Below are positions 29,657-39,093 of a DNA stretch of 64,000 bases, piece by piece. This stretch comes from Methanobacteriaceae archaeon (GTDB lineage: Archaea; Methanobacteriota; Methanobacteria; Methanobacteriales; Methanobacteriaceae): the NCBI GenBank assembly GCA_030656015.1, contig JAUSNX010000012.1, positions 62,001-126,000 on the forward strand. Reading direction: 5' to 3'. Positions within the stretch are counted from its first letter, which is position 1. The number at the start of each line of letters is the position of its first letter. Made by a program: the position numbers and the translations under genes. Below the pieces are notes generated by a model, which worked only from the letters and a program-made list of their open reading frames with translations, had not been told where the DNA came from and made no database searches.

Positions 29657-30637
29657 CTAGGCAGGATTATTGTTTCCCACACTAATGACCACATTCCCCT
29701 TTTTGTGCCCTTTCTCAACATGCCGGTGAGCATCAGCAATCTGTTCCAATGGATAGCACCTATCTATCACTGGTTTAAGTTTTCCTTCCTCAATAAGCTC
29801 TTTAATAAAAGTCAGAGATTTAGTTTTTTCAACTGACATGTCAAATATTACTTTTTTACTGCCTATCACTCTGGTCCATAGCGTTTGTAAAATTGGTGTA
29901 AGCCCCATTACCGTCACCAGATAGCGTCCATTTTTATTTAGTGAATCCTTACAATGTGAAAATGAGCTCTTGCCTACCGTGTCAAAAATAATATCATATT
30001 TTTCACCTTTTCTGGTAAAATCTTCTTGAGTGTAATCAATTACTTTATCGGCACCCAGAGATTTTACCAGTTCTACATTTGAGCTGCTACATACCCCGGT
30101 GACCTCTGCCCCAAAGTATTTGGCAATTTGTACTGCAAAAGTACCTATACTTCCTGAGGCACCATTGATAAGGACTTTTTCTCCGCTTTGGATGTTTGCC
30201 TTTTCTTTGAGGAAAAACAAGGCGGTTGATGCTCCATCAACTACAGCGGCCGCTTCTTCATAGGCCATATTGGTAGGTTTTAGTACTAGTGATCCTTCTT
30301 CACTCATGCATTTGTACTCGGCATAAGCACCCGGTCCAAAACCAGTGAATCCATAGACCTGATCGCCTTTATTGAATCGTTTTACATCTTTACCTATGGA
30401 TTCAATTTCCCCGGCTAGCTCCAGGCCTGGTATTTTGAATTTCTTTCTGGGTTTTCTAAGGCCCAAAATGATCCTGCTAACCATGGATTCACCCCTCCGC
30501 ATCATGCTGTCAGCGGTAGTTACTGTGGTGGCATGTACTCTTATCAGTACTTCATTATCCTGGGGAACAGGTTGAGCTACCTCTTTGAGTTGCAAAACAT
30601 CTGGTGATCCGTATTCGGTGCATACAATCGCTTTCAT
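29657..30637 (-). CDS. Zinc-independent MDR-family NAD(P)H oxidoreductase (quinone oxidoreductase-like)
   Basis: 326 residues of the medium-chain dehydrogenase/reductase family. MKAIVCTEYGSPDVLQLKEVAQPVP is the classic front, PGLELAGEIESIGKDVKRFNKGDQVYGF the catalytic-domain loop, and VLINGASGSIGTFAVQIAKYFGAEVTGVCSS the NADP-binding Rossmann site. The structural and catalytic zinc cysteines of alcohol dehydrogenases are absent. The ATG at 30637 follows GGAGG. Such genes are commonly acquired laterally in methanogens; the substrate is unknown. Confidence 0.85.
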   Translation of the reverse strand: MKAIVCTEYGSPDVLQLKEVAQPVPQDNEVLIRVHATTVTTADSMMRRGESMVSRIILGLRKPRKKFKIPGLELAGEIESIGKDVKRFNKGDQVYGFTGFGPGAYAEYKCMSEEGSLVLKPTNMAYEEAAAVVDGASTALFFLKEKANIQSGEKVLINGASGSIGTFAVQIAKYFGAEVTGVCSSSNVELVKSLGADKVIDYTQEDFTRKGEKYDIIFDTVGKSSFSHCKDSLNKNGRYLVTVMGLTPILQTLWTRVIGSKKVIFDMSVEKTKSLTFIKELIEEGKLKPVIDRCYPLEQIADAHRHVEKGHKKGNVVISVGNNNPA

Positions 30638-30751
30638 ATTTTTTTCCTCCAAATTAATTGATTAACCTTCCCATTTATTATCCAATTCATACTGCTCATT
30701 TTAGCTATTATAGTGATTGAATTAATCATTCACACGTTGATTAGGCCCGTA

Positions 30752-31288
30752 TTAACATTTAATGGCATTTGTTTTTAGTTTTTTATTATATTGGCATAAT
30801 TGTACTATTATGTAGCCATAAAAGACCATGGACAGGAATAAAAGTGCGGAAATCCATTTAGAAAAACTGAAATTGACAATTGAAACTAGGGCTATTAAAA
30901 ATAGAGTTACTAACACTCCAAAGATGACCGTCCTGATTTGACGATTGTTTCTTTCAATTAATGATTTTGTATCGGTGTAGATGTTGGGCCTTTCATCAGC
31001 ATCATCATCATAGGGTTTACGCCAAATAAACCATGGTCCCATTTTATTATCCATTGATTCCCAACCATCTTCTTTGAAAAGCTCAAAATAATTATCTCCA
31101 GGAAACGCAGGATAATCCCAACAATATCTCATTTTCCTCACTTTTCCTTTCTTAAAACTGAACCTAATTTGGGCAAAATCGACTTTAGTCAGATTCCAAC
31201 CATTCTTTTCCATTTCTTCCAACCAATTTTCTACTTTCGGAGTGTTCCAGCCCCACCACCAGTGCCACACATTTTTAACTTCTTTCAT
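30752..31288 (-). CDS. DUF2812-like membrane protein
   Basis: 178 residues: a Trp-rich soluble part (HWWWGWNTPKVENWLEEMEKNGWNL, then RYCWDYPAFPG, ELFKEDGWE) followed by two membrane segments near 120-160. This pattern fits DUF2812 proteins, usually encoded beside a PadR regulator. Its ATG shares one base with the upstream PadR stop, so the two are co-translated. Likely a membrane-associated partner or target of the regulator; biochemical role unknown. Confidence 0.7.
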   Translation of the reverse strand: MKEVKNVWHWWWGWNTPKVENWLEEMEKNGWNLTKVDFAQIRFSFKKGKVRKMRYCWDYPAFPGDNYFELFKEDGWESMDNKMGPWFIWRKPYDDDADERPNIYTDTKSLIERNNRQIRTVIFGVLVTLFLIALVSIVNFSFSKWISALLFLSMVFYGYIIVQLCQYNKKLKTNAIKC

Positions 31289-31614
31289 TATGAATCCCCC
31301 ATTTCGGTTTTGCCAAGACTCAGAAGCTCTTCTAAACGTTCAAGTTCAAGTTTTTGCACAGTTTTACCTTTTTCACTGAGTTCATAGACTTTTTTACGAC
31401 TTTCTTCAGCAACTGGAATTATTAATCCTTCTTTTTCCATTCGGGACAGATTTCCATACATAGTTCCCGCCCCGATATTAATACGTCCATTGGTAATTTC
31501 GTTAACGTGTTGCATTATCCCATAACCATGCCGTGGCTTATTTAGAGAAATAAGAACATAATAAGCTGCTTCTGTTAAAGGTAAATACTTTTTTTGTAAT
31601 ATTTTAGTATCCAT
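31288..31614 (-). CDS. PadR-family transcriptional regulator
   Basis: 108 residues, winged helix: LTEAAYYVLISLNKPRHGYGIMQHVNEITNGRINIGAGTMYGNLSRMEKEGLI is the PadR DNA-binding core, and the C-terminal helix (VQKLELERLEELLSL) is the short dimerising arm of subfamily 2. GGGAGATC precedes the ATG. It forms an overlapping pair with the DUF2812 gene. A 12-base palindrome 45 bases upstream is a candidate autoregulatory site. Confidence 0.88.
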   Translation of the reverse strand: MDTKILQKKYLPLTEAAYYVLISLNKPRHGYGIMQHVNEITNGRINIGAGTMYGNLSRMEKEGLIIPVAEESRKKVYELSEKGKTVQKLELERLEELLSLGKTEMGDS

Positions 31615-31658
31615 ATTGATCTCCCAAATTTATACATCGTGCAATGTTATACCATACT

Positions 31659-31670
31659 GCGATATATCGC
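31659..31670. promoter_or_regulatory. Palindrome upstream of padR
   Basis: GCGATATATCGC is perfectly self-complementary and lies 45 bases before the padR start. CGTGC (31638-31642) and GCACG (31672-31676) form a second inverted pair around it, and a TATATAA stretch at about 31679-31685 could be the promoter on the minus strand. This is the arrangement expected of a PadR autorepression operator. Confidence 0.5.
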
Positions 31671-31863
31671 GGCACGTTATATATAAACATTCTGATTCAA
31701 AATAAATTAAGAAAAAAAAAATGATTTAACGACTAATAAAAATAATATGGTGCTGGAAAATTAATAAAAACGATTTAAAGCTCTTTAGGTATTTATTGAA
31801 CAAAAATTACTTTCAGACCATTACTCCCCACGAAATTGGCCTAAATCAATAAGAGACCCGGAA

Positions 31864-33864
31864 TTATAACCTTTCTTTATACTTTAATTCCTGGAATTTA
31901 ATCTTATAAAAGGTCCCTTCTCCTTTTAAAAACTCTATATCCCCATCTAATTGGTCCACCAGGGAATTAATCAAAGTCAGGCCCAGTGTGGCACTTTCTA
32001 ATTCAGACTCATCTATAAATCCTATTCCATCGTCTCCCACAATTAAAACGTATTCATCATCATCCTGGTGCATTTTAACAGTTATTTTACCACTCTTACC
32101 AGAAGGAAAGGCATGCTTCAAACTATTGCTCACAATCTCATTTATTATGAGGCCACAGGGAACTGAAGTTTCAATATTAAACTCTATTTTTTCATCAATA
32201 TCCAATTCCAAATCAATATTAGCCAAATTTTTAGAATAATCATATATTAAAGTACTCAAAAGAGTTTTCAGATAATCAGAAAAGTTTATGGAACTTAAGT
32301 TCTCAGAAATATAGAGTTTTTCATGGATCATGGCCATGGTCCTCACCCGATTCTGGCTCTCTACAAAAAGTTCAAGATCTCGATCATCCACCACATTTCT
32401 AGACTCTAAATTCAAAAGGCTGATGATAATCTGTAAATTATTATTCACCCGGTGGTGAATTTCTTTGAGTAAGGTTTTCTTTTCCCGGAGTGAGTTTTTA
32501 ACAAATTTTGCAGCTTCTCTCTGTTCAGTGATATCCCTAGTGCTGTAAATAAATCCTTTAAGCTTATCATTTTCAAAAATAGGCTGTCCAATTGACTCCA
32601 ACCAAAGGTATTTACCTTCTGCATTTTTATAACGATATTGGGGCCGGGCCATACTAATGGATTCCACTGATTTTTTAAGACCATCAGTAACTTTTTGCGC
32701 ATCATCAGGGTGAACAAAATCATAGAATGACTTTCCCCATAGATATTCTGGAGGGTAACCTAAAAGCTGCTTAGAAGAGGGACTTACATATTTGAAAATA
32801 CCCTTTTCATCTGATTCTGTGATAAGATCCAGCATGTTAGAGGTAATAAAGTTAAGTTGTTCCTCCCTATCAGAAATTGTTTTTTGGGCTTTTCTTATCT
32901 CATTTAAAGACAGTATTTGCCGGACAATTACCATTACCACAATAATCCCCACTCCCCAAATTAAGGCCTTATCGGGTTTGGTAAGGATTAGAAGACTGTA
33001 GGCAAATAGAACCAATATTAAGGGCAAATAAGAACCCCAATTATTTGAAGATTTTAAGTGCCTATAATGAGATATTAAATGTTTAAAGTCAATATTAATA
33101 TTGTTTAGATAGCTTATGATAGCTAATACTAAAAATATCATGTTGGAAGCGTAGAACACATTGAATACCCATTGATATATTAAAAGAGGACTCACCACAT
33201 CATAAGCATATATCATGTCACCTAATACTTGAAAAAACATTCCTAAAGCGAATAAAACTAAGGATAGTTCTGAAATCTTCTTGTTTTCACTGAATAATAA
33301 TATGAGTATTGATAATAGGATTATGAGATCATAAAATAGGTAAGATATTGAAAGCATTACTGATATAGCATCTGGTTGACTGGGCCCCACTGTGGGCCAG
33401 ATAAACAGAAACCATACTATAAAAAATGCAGAAACCATGACTATAGCCGAATCTAATAAATTTTTATATTTAATTTTAAATGGTTTTTTAATAAAAAAAA
33501 GTATACCTAGCACCAATAAAGGGTAAGCCACCATGTAAAATATATCTGCCATGGAAAGTGAAGGAATTACACCAATATCCTTGAAAGCAAAATAAAAAAA
33601 GTTGGCCACAAAGTACATTATCATGCCCATAGCCAGTATCAACCAGGGCTTAAAAGTGTCCCTATGCATTTTATAGGACCACCATGTCGTGTAAATTAGC
33701 ATTCCTGATGTAAAAAGACTAATTATTGGCGTTAAAATTTCAATGTAGGGTGAAAATAAGTTAGTATTCCATATTAAAATAGGAATGATGATTAAAGCGA
33801 TTAAAGCTCCTATTGCTACCATTAACAATGATTTAAATCCATTTGATGAAGAGGATAAATACAT
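31864..33864 (-). CDS. Membrane sensor histidine kinase with PAS domain (HisKA_2 type)
   Basis: About 666 residues. Nine or ten membrane segments over residues 10-315 form the sensor; a PAS/PAC domain spans about 330-455 (SDEKGIFKYVSPSSKQLLGYPPEYLWGKSFYDFVHPDD...FIYSTRDITEQ). A HisKA_2 dimerisation segment follows with EIHHRVNNNLQIIISLL (phospho-acceptor His near 470), then an HATPase domain with INEIVSNSLKHAF, GDDGIGF and LGLTLINSLV. I chose the ATG at 33864 because the upstream sequence aligns with the start of the decayed paralogue at 36822. No response regulator is adjacent. The signal is unknown. Confidence 0.87.
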   Translation of the reverse strand: MYLSSSSNGFKSLLMVAIGALIALIIIPILIWNTNLFSPYIEILTPIISLFTSGMLIYTTWWSYKMHRDTFKPWLILAMGMIMYFVANFFYFAFKDIGVIPSLSMADIFYMVAYPLLVLGILFFIKKPFKIKYKNLLDSAIVMVSAFFIVWFLFIWPTVGPSQPDAISVMLSISYLFYDLIILLSILILLFSENKKISELSLVLFALGMFFQVLGDMIYAYDVVSPLLIYQWVFNVFYASNMIFLVLAIISYLNNINIDFKHLISHYRHLKSSNNWGSYLPLILVLFAYSLLILTKPDKALIWGVGIIVVMVIVRQILSLNEIRKAQKTISDREEQLNFITSNMLDLITESDEKGIFKYVSPSSKQLLGYPPEYLWGKSFYDFVHPDDAQKVTDGLKKSVESISMARPQYRYKNAEGKYLWLESIGQPIFENDKLKGFIYSTRDITEQREAAKFVKNSLREKKTLLKEIHHRVNNNLQIIISLLNLESRNVVDDRDLELFVESQNRVRTMAMIHEKLYISENLSSINFSDYLKTLLSTLIYDYSKNLANIDLELDIDEKIEFNIETSVPCGLIINEIVSNSLKHAFPSGKSGKITVKMHQDDDEYVLIVGDDGIGFIDESELESATLGLTLINSLVDQLDGDIEFLKGEGTFYKIKFQELKYKERL

Positions 33865-33968
33865 TTTTGACCTGAAATTCATATCTTAATTATAATTATG
33901 TCTTCAGTATTAATTATAATTAATTGAAGATATTTCAGGAACATCTGAAAAGTACTGGATTTAATGAA

Positions 33969-34349
33969 TTATAACTTACTTTTTTGATATAATCTAGGTA
34001 TTTGTTCTTTTCTAAGTGTAAAAAAAGGCCAGATTATTGTGAAAAGTACTGCACCTGCGAGCAATGGTAAATAAGAATAGTGTGAAACAGGCCCCTGATA
34101 AAAATATATGTATATCACAATAATATCATATAAAACGGTTAATGCCATTGCTAAAATCCAAAATAGATTTTTAGTAAAGCCATTGTATATTAAAATATTA
34201 AATAAAACAAATTGCAACCAAATGAATGTCATTGCCAGTTTATAAGGAGATTGAGTTCCTATAAACGTCATAAAAGATAAAATAGCATTCATAGAAAATA
34301 CAATTACTCCAAATTTTAACCAAAGTTTGTTTTTACTTATAAATTCCAT
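33969..34349 (-). CDS. Small four-helix membrane protein, cassette partner B
   Basis: About 126 residues with four predicted membrane helices and a basic C-terminus (LRKEQIPRLYQKSKL). Not recognised. It resembles the protein encoded at 42458-42829: both begin I-S-K-(N/K)-K and share a (Y/L)DIIV(I/V)Y-type third helix. The ATG at 34349 follows GGTGA. It lies immediately after another small membrane protein, and the same two-gene arrangement recurs at 42.5-43.2 kb. Confidence 0.65.
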   Translation of the reverse strand: MEFISKNKLWLKFGVIVFSMNAILSFMTFIGTQSPYKLAMTFIWLQFVLFNILIYNGFTKNLFWILAMALTVLYDIIVIYIYFYQGPVSHYSYLPLLAGAVLFTIIWPFFTLRKEQIPRLYQKSKL

Positions 34350-34354
34350 TCCCT

Positions 34355-34720
34355 TCACCATTCACTTTTCCAAGGCATGTTTTCATTCTTTTCCCGGCCC
34401 ATGAATTGGTAAATAAACACACCAGTGGCCACAATCATGGCTAGTATCCAGGTGTAGAACCAGGCCAAATCATTTAAAATGAAGTCCGGCATGTACAAAT
34501 AAAGATAGATTATTAATGCTGAGAAAATTCCAATTGTTGAGAAAACGGCCAGATAATAGGTTTTATTATAATATCCCTTGTTTATGAACAGGCCGCTGAT
34601 TATTATAAGCAATCCAAATAGAATAAAGAATACGGAGCTTGTTTGATCTACGAAAATGCTTCCTATTCCAAGTAAGGCAAATACTGTTCCAGCAATGATA
34701 TCTATAGTTCCTCTTCTCAA
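34355..34720 (-). CDS. Small four-helix membrane protein, cassette partner A
   Basis: About 121 residues, four membrane helices, with NKGYYNKTYY between helices 2 and 3. Not recognised. The protein at 42844-43200 shares NKGYYNKTYF and the same length. That homologue starts MRKGLLNIILG, which aligns with (M)RRGTIDIIAG here, so I place the start at the TTG at 34720 rather than the ATG at 34729. AAGGAG lies upstream. Sits between the intact kinase and its decayed paralogue. Confidence 0.65.
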   Translation of the reverse strand: MRRGTIDIIAGTVFALLGIGSIFVDQTSSVFFILFGLLIIISGLFINKGYYNKTYYLAVFSTIGIFSALIIYLYLYMPDFILNDLAWFYTWILAMIVATGVFIYQFMGREKNENMPWKSEW

Positions 34721-34837
34721 GTCAATCATCTCCTTATCGGATTTTTAAATTACTTTGATTAATAATTTTTCTATTTATTCTAAAGATAAAATGAATAATC
34801 AATATATGATATTCCAATAATATTCACCAAGGCCAGT

Positions 34838-36822
34838 TATATCCTCGGTTCATAGCTCAATTCCCGGAAAATAATCCTATAAAAATTTCCTTCCCCGCCC
34901 ATAATTTCCATTTGACCATCTAATTGGGTTAAAAGCATATTAACAGCTTTACTCCCAAATCATTAGAATCATCATTTTCACCACACCAGATTCCATTGTC
35001 ACCTACCAGTAAAACATATTTTTCTTGTGCTCGGTGCAGTTTAACCGTTATTTTACCAGCAGAAGGATAGGTATTTTTTAAGGAATTTGAAACCAATTCA
35101 TTTATTATAAGGCCACAGGGAACTGCAGTTTCAATATTAAGGTCAATTTCCGCAATATCCAGATCCAATTCAATTTTAGATAAATTATGATGATATTCAT
35201 AGACCAAATCAGTTATTAAAAGTTTAATATAATCTGAAAAGTCTATGGAACTCAGATTATCAGACCGGTAGAATTTTTCATGTACCATGGCCATGGCCCG
35301 CACCCTGCTCTGGCTCTCCTTAAAGAGTGCCTGGTCCCAGGGATCAACCACATTTATAGCCTGGATATTCAAAAGACTGGATATAATCTGAAAGTTGTTG
35401 TTCACCCGATGGTGAATCTCACGCAGAAGAGTTTCCTTTTCTTCTAAAGAACTTTTAACAAATTCTGCAGATTTTATCTGCTCCGTGATATCTCGGCTGC
35501 TGTAAATAAATCCTTTAATAGATTTATCATCAAAAACAGGTTTTCCAATAGTTTCCAGGAATATATATTCTCCACTTGCATTTTTAATGCGATATTGTAA
35601 TCTCACGCTTCCCTGAGAGGCCACTGCTTTTTTTAGATTACGGCTAATCTCAGGTAAATCATCAGGATGAATTAAAGTACGGAATGATTTCCCCATTAGA
35701 TCATCTGGAGCGTAGCCTAAAACCTGCTCACAAGAGGGACTTATATATTTAAGAATCCCTTTTTTCATCTGATTCTGTTATGAATCCAGCATATTAGTAG
35801 TAATGAAACTTAACTGTTCTTTCTTCTCAGAAATTAGTTCTTTATTCCTTTTAATCTCATTTAAGGATACTATTTGTCTAAGAATTACCATTACCACCAC
35901 TATTCCTACCCCCCAGATTAAGGCCTCATCAGGCGTGGTGATAATTAAAAGACCGTATGTGAAAAGAACCAGTATTAAGGGCAAGTAAGAAATAAAGTCC
36001 TTTTGTGTTTTTGATATTCCATAAGATGATTTTAAATATCCTAAATCCAATTGGACATTTTTTAGAAATGATATGGCTGCTAAAGTGATTAATAGAGTAT
36101 TATAAACATATAATATATTGAAGAGCCAGCCACTAAGCAGAGTGGGTACCACCGTGTAATAAGAATATATTATGTCCCCCAATATCTGGAAAAATAATCC
36201 CAAGGCAACTAATGCAACGGGTAAATCAAAAATCTTCTTATTTTGATTAAATAACAATGCCAGTACTATAAAAAGTACTATGAGATCTAAAAATATGTAA
36301 AATAAAGAAAAAATCATGGATAAAGTGTCTGGCTGACTGGGCTCAACAATGGGCCAGATCAGTGGGAACCATATAATAAAGAATGCAGAAATCATGACAA
36401 TGGCCGTGTCCAGTAATGATTTAAATCGGATATTAATTGGTCTTTTAAAAAATAATAGCAGACCCATTATTAATAAAGGATACATGGCCAGATAAAATAA
36501 ATCTGCAATGGAAGGAGAAGATATTACTCGCAGGACATCTTCAAAAATAAAATAAAACAAATTAGCAAATGAATACAATAGTAATGCCAGTCCAATCAGC
36601 AACCATGGTTTAAAAACATCTTTTCTGTTTTTATATGACCACCAGGTAGTGTAAATCAATGTGATTGCACATAAAAAGCTTATTATTGGGATTAAAGCAT
36701 GTATATAAATAGAAACGAGACTATTATTCCAAAATAAAAAGTATGGTTGTTAAAACAGTTAAAAGCACAGCGAATAATATTATCTGTGATTTTAACCTGT
36801 TTAATGAATTAGAGACATACAT
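34838..36822 (-). pseudogene. Decayed paralogue of the membrane histidine kinase
   Basis: Collinear with the intact kinase at 31864-33864 but broken. Near 36735 a frameshift after TTILFI moves the N-terminus out of frame, although WNN..(L)IPIISFL..LIYTTWWSYK continues in another frame. At 35778-35780 a TAA interrupts LDS*QNQMKKGILKY where the intact copy reads LDLITESDEKGIFKY; a one-base loss and a one-base gain in an A run shift this short segment out of frame and back. Near 34955 a third shift cuts the ATPase domain, whose end (QLDGQMEIMGGEGNFYRI) continues in another frame to 34838. HisKA_2 text EIHHRVNNNFQIISSLLN is intact. Confidence 0.85.
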
Positions 36823-37206
36823 TTTCCACCCGAAATAGTATTAAGTTTATAATTTTATGAATGTCCTTATTTATTAAGTTTATTAAGAGGGGATTGTAAT
36901 TTTAGACATACTTTATCCATGAAAAACTATTTGGATTAACATAGACATTAGATTATCGCTGGAAAGTAATCTAATAACTTCATAGAAAATTATAAAAAGT
37001 CATCTATAAACCTAATCCAGAAAAATTATAAAATACTACTTTTTCCAGATTTGATTAAATTATCTACATTATCACCCCAATTATATTTAAGATAAAAAAT
37101 ATGCCTTAATTAACAATATAAACTAAAAAATCATTCAAAACAATACACTTTATTTAAATTAAAATATAAAAATAGACTTAATTTAAAAACTTATTTTGGA
37201 AAAACC
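36823..37206. other. Intergenic region before the SulP genes
   Basis: 384 bases, A/T-rich. It holds the inverted repeat annotated at 36947-36975 and otherwise only general promoter-like A/T tracts before the first SulP gene. No gene is seen. Confidence 0.5.
36947..36975. repeat. Nine-base inverted repeat with 11-base loop
   Basis: ATTAGATTA (36947-36955) and TAATCTAAT (36967-36975) are perfectly complementary. It lies between the start of the decayed kinase and the first SulP gene and could be an operator or an RNA hairpin in the SulP leader. Confidence 0.4.
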
Positions 37207-38901
37207 ATGCCATCCATCTCCTCCTACTTACCCATAACTAAATGGGCCAAAAACTATGATAAAGGCTGGTTACGCCCAGATATCATAGCAGGTATCACTG
37301 TAGGGGCCTTCACCATACCAGAGGTCATTGCTTATGTGTCATTGGCCAATTTACCACCACATGTAGGATTATATTCTGCTCTAATAGCGTTATTAGTTTA
37401 TATGGTTTTTGGAACGTCCAAACAATTGTCTATTGGGCCCACATCCACATTATCTATATTGGTAGGCTCCACTCTGGGTTCTTTAATGCTTCCCAGTGCC
37501 AGCCACTATTTAATAATAGTCTCGCTGGTCGCTGTGGCCGCCGGAGTTTTGGCCCTTATTTCTTGGGCTTTGAGATTTGGTTTCATAGTTAAATTTATTT
37601 CAAAGACTGTTTTAACCGGTTTTTTAGCGGGCATTGCATTATTTATTGCTTCCACCCAAATACCTAAATTATTTGGAATGCCCGGAACCACTGGGAATTT
37701 TTTTAATAATATCTATTATTTGATAGTACATATTGGTCAAACTAACCTTTATTCTCTGGCTCGGGGTGTGGGAGGAATTATTTTCCTTTATTTGGCCACT
37801 AAAAAATTCCGCAAAATGCCAAATACCTTGTTTCTAGTTATTGGGTCCATAATACTGTTTAATTTTACTAATTTAGCTGCTTTAGGAGTTAAATCGGTTG
37901 GTTATATTCCCCAAGGGCTACCCGGAACATTTATTCCCGATCCTACATTATTAGACATTAATATGCTGGTGACCCTGGCCGCCACCGTCTTTTTAATTAG
38001 TTACATCGAGGGATATATGTTTGCAGAAGAATACGCCACTAAATACAGGTACAATGTGGATCGTAACCAGGAACTGCTGGCTTTAGGAGCTTCAAACATA
38101 TTTGTGGGTCTTTTCCAGGGACTACCTATTGGAGGAAGCTTAACACGTACCGCCGTAAATGATGAAAGCGGAGCCAAAACACAGCTAGCAGGCGGTTTTG
38201 CAGCATTATTAATTTTATTAGTAATATTATTCTTTACCGGAGCATTTTACAACTTGCCCCAAACCATACTGGCCGCCATTGTATTATTTGTTATAAAGGG
38301 CCTGGTAGACATCCCCCATTTTAAAAAGATATATCGTTTCAGCAAAACCGAATTTGCCATTGCCATGGTAACACTGTTATCCGTGCTTTTTTTCGGCGCC
38401 CTGGAAGGAATCGTTATTGGAGTGATATTATCCATTTTTGGGCTTTTAAAAAATATGTACAACCCAGATGTAGTTGTATTAGGGCGGATTCCTGGAACTG
38501 AACAGTTTTTAGATATTAAACGCCACCCTGAAAGTCAAATAATATCCCATACCCTTATTGTAAGGGTGGATGGTTCTCAGATATTCTTGAACACCGATAG
38601 TGTAAAGAATACTATTATAAACCTGATAGATAACAAATGTGAAGGCACTAAACTGTTTGTTCTGGATTTTGAATCTTCTGCATTCATTGATTATTCAGGG
38701 ATTCAAATGCTGGAAGAACTCAACGACGAACTAAAACGCCGAGGTATAAAAGTCATAGCAGCTAATATGCATGGGCCTTTAAGAGATTCCATTAGAAATA
38801 GTAGTCTGGAAAAAGAAATAGTGGACAGCACTGTTTGTTTAAGTATTGAAGACTGTGTAGAGAAATGGGAAGCTCAACATAAGGCTAAAAAATTACTTTA
38901 A
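37207..38901 (+). CDS. SulP-family anion transporter with STAS domain, copy 1
   Basis: 564 residues: SLC26/SulP membrane domain of about 12-14 helices (IAGITVGAFTIPEVIAYVSLANLPPHVGLYSA and GTSKQLSIGPTSTLSILVG are the SulP signatures) and a C-terminal STAS domain from about 440 (TLIVRVDGSQIFLN, VLDFESSAFIDYSGIQML). Members carry sulfate, bicarbonate or, in the MOT1 branch, molybdate; the substrate is not readable here. It is followed at 192 bases by a close paralogue in the same direction. Confidence 0.9.
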   Translation: MPSISSYLPITKWAKNYDKGWLRPDIIAGITVGAFTIPEVIAYVSLANLPPHVGLYSALIALLVYMVFGTSKQLSIGPTSTLSILVGSTLGSLMLPSASHYLIIVSLVAVAAGVLALISWALRFGFIVKFISKTVLTGFLAGIALFIASTQIPKLFGMPGTTGNFFNNIYYLIVHIGQTNLYSLARGVGGIIFLYLATKKFRKMPNTLFLVIGSIILFNFTNLAALGVKSVGYIPQGLPGTFIPDPTLLDINMLVTLAATVFLISYIEGYMFAEEYATKYRYNVDRNQELLALGASNIFVGLFQGLPIGGSLTRTAVNDESGAKTQLAGGFAALLILLVILFFTGAFYNLPQTILAAIVLFVIKGLVDIPHFKKIYRFSKTEFAIAMVTLLSVLFFGALEGIVIGVILSIFGLLKNMYNPDVVVLGRIPGTEQFLDIKRHPESQIISHTLIVRVDGSQIFLNTDSVKNTIINLIDNKCEGTKLFVLDFESSAFIDYSGIQMLEELNDELKRRGIKVIAANMHGPLRDSIRNSSLEKEIVDSTVCLSIEDCVEKWEAQHKAKKLL

Positions 38902-39093
38902 TTTTTGAATAATTATCTGCAAGTTTTATATATTCAATTCCATTTATTTCTAGAGCTTTTTAAACAAAAGCGAAATTTAATAAACTTTATCTATTTCTGA
39001 GTTCAATTTTATTATAAAGGCAATTATATGTCTTATTTTAACATATAATAAAAAAAATAGCTTTAAAAAATAAAATGAAATCATCCCGATAAA

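Noticed and set aside
34929-36659. Two separate kinase genes
   Set aside because: They are in the same frame split by one TAA and align end to end with the single intact kinase, so they are parts of one decayed gene.
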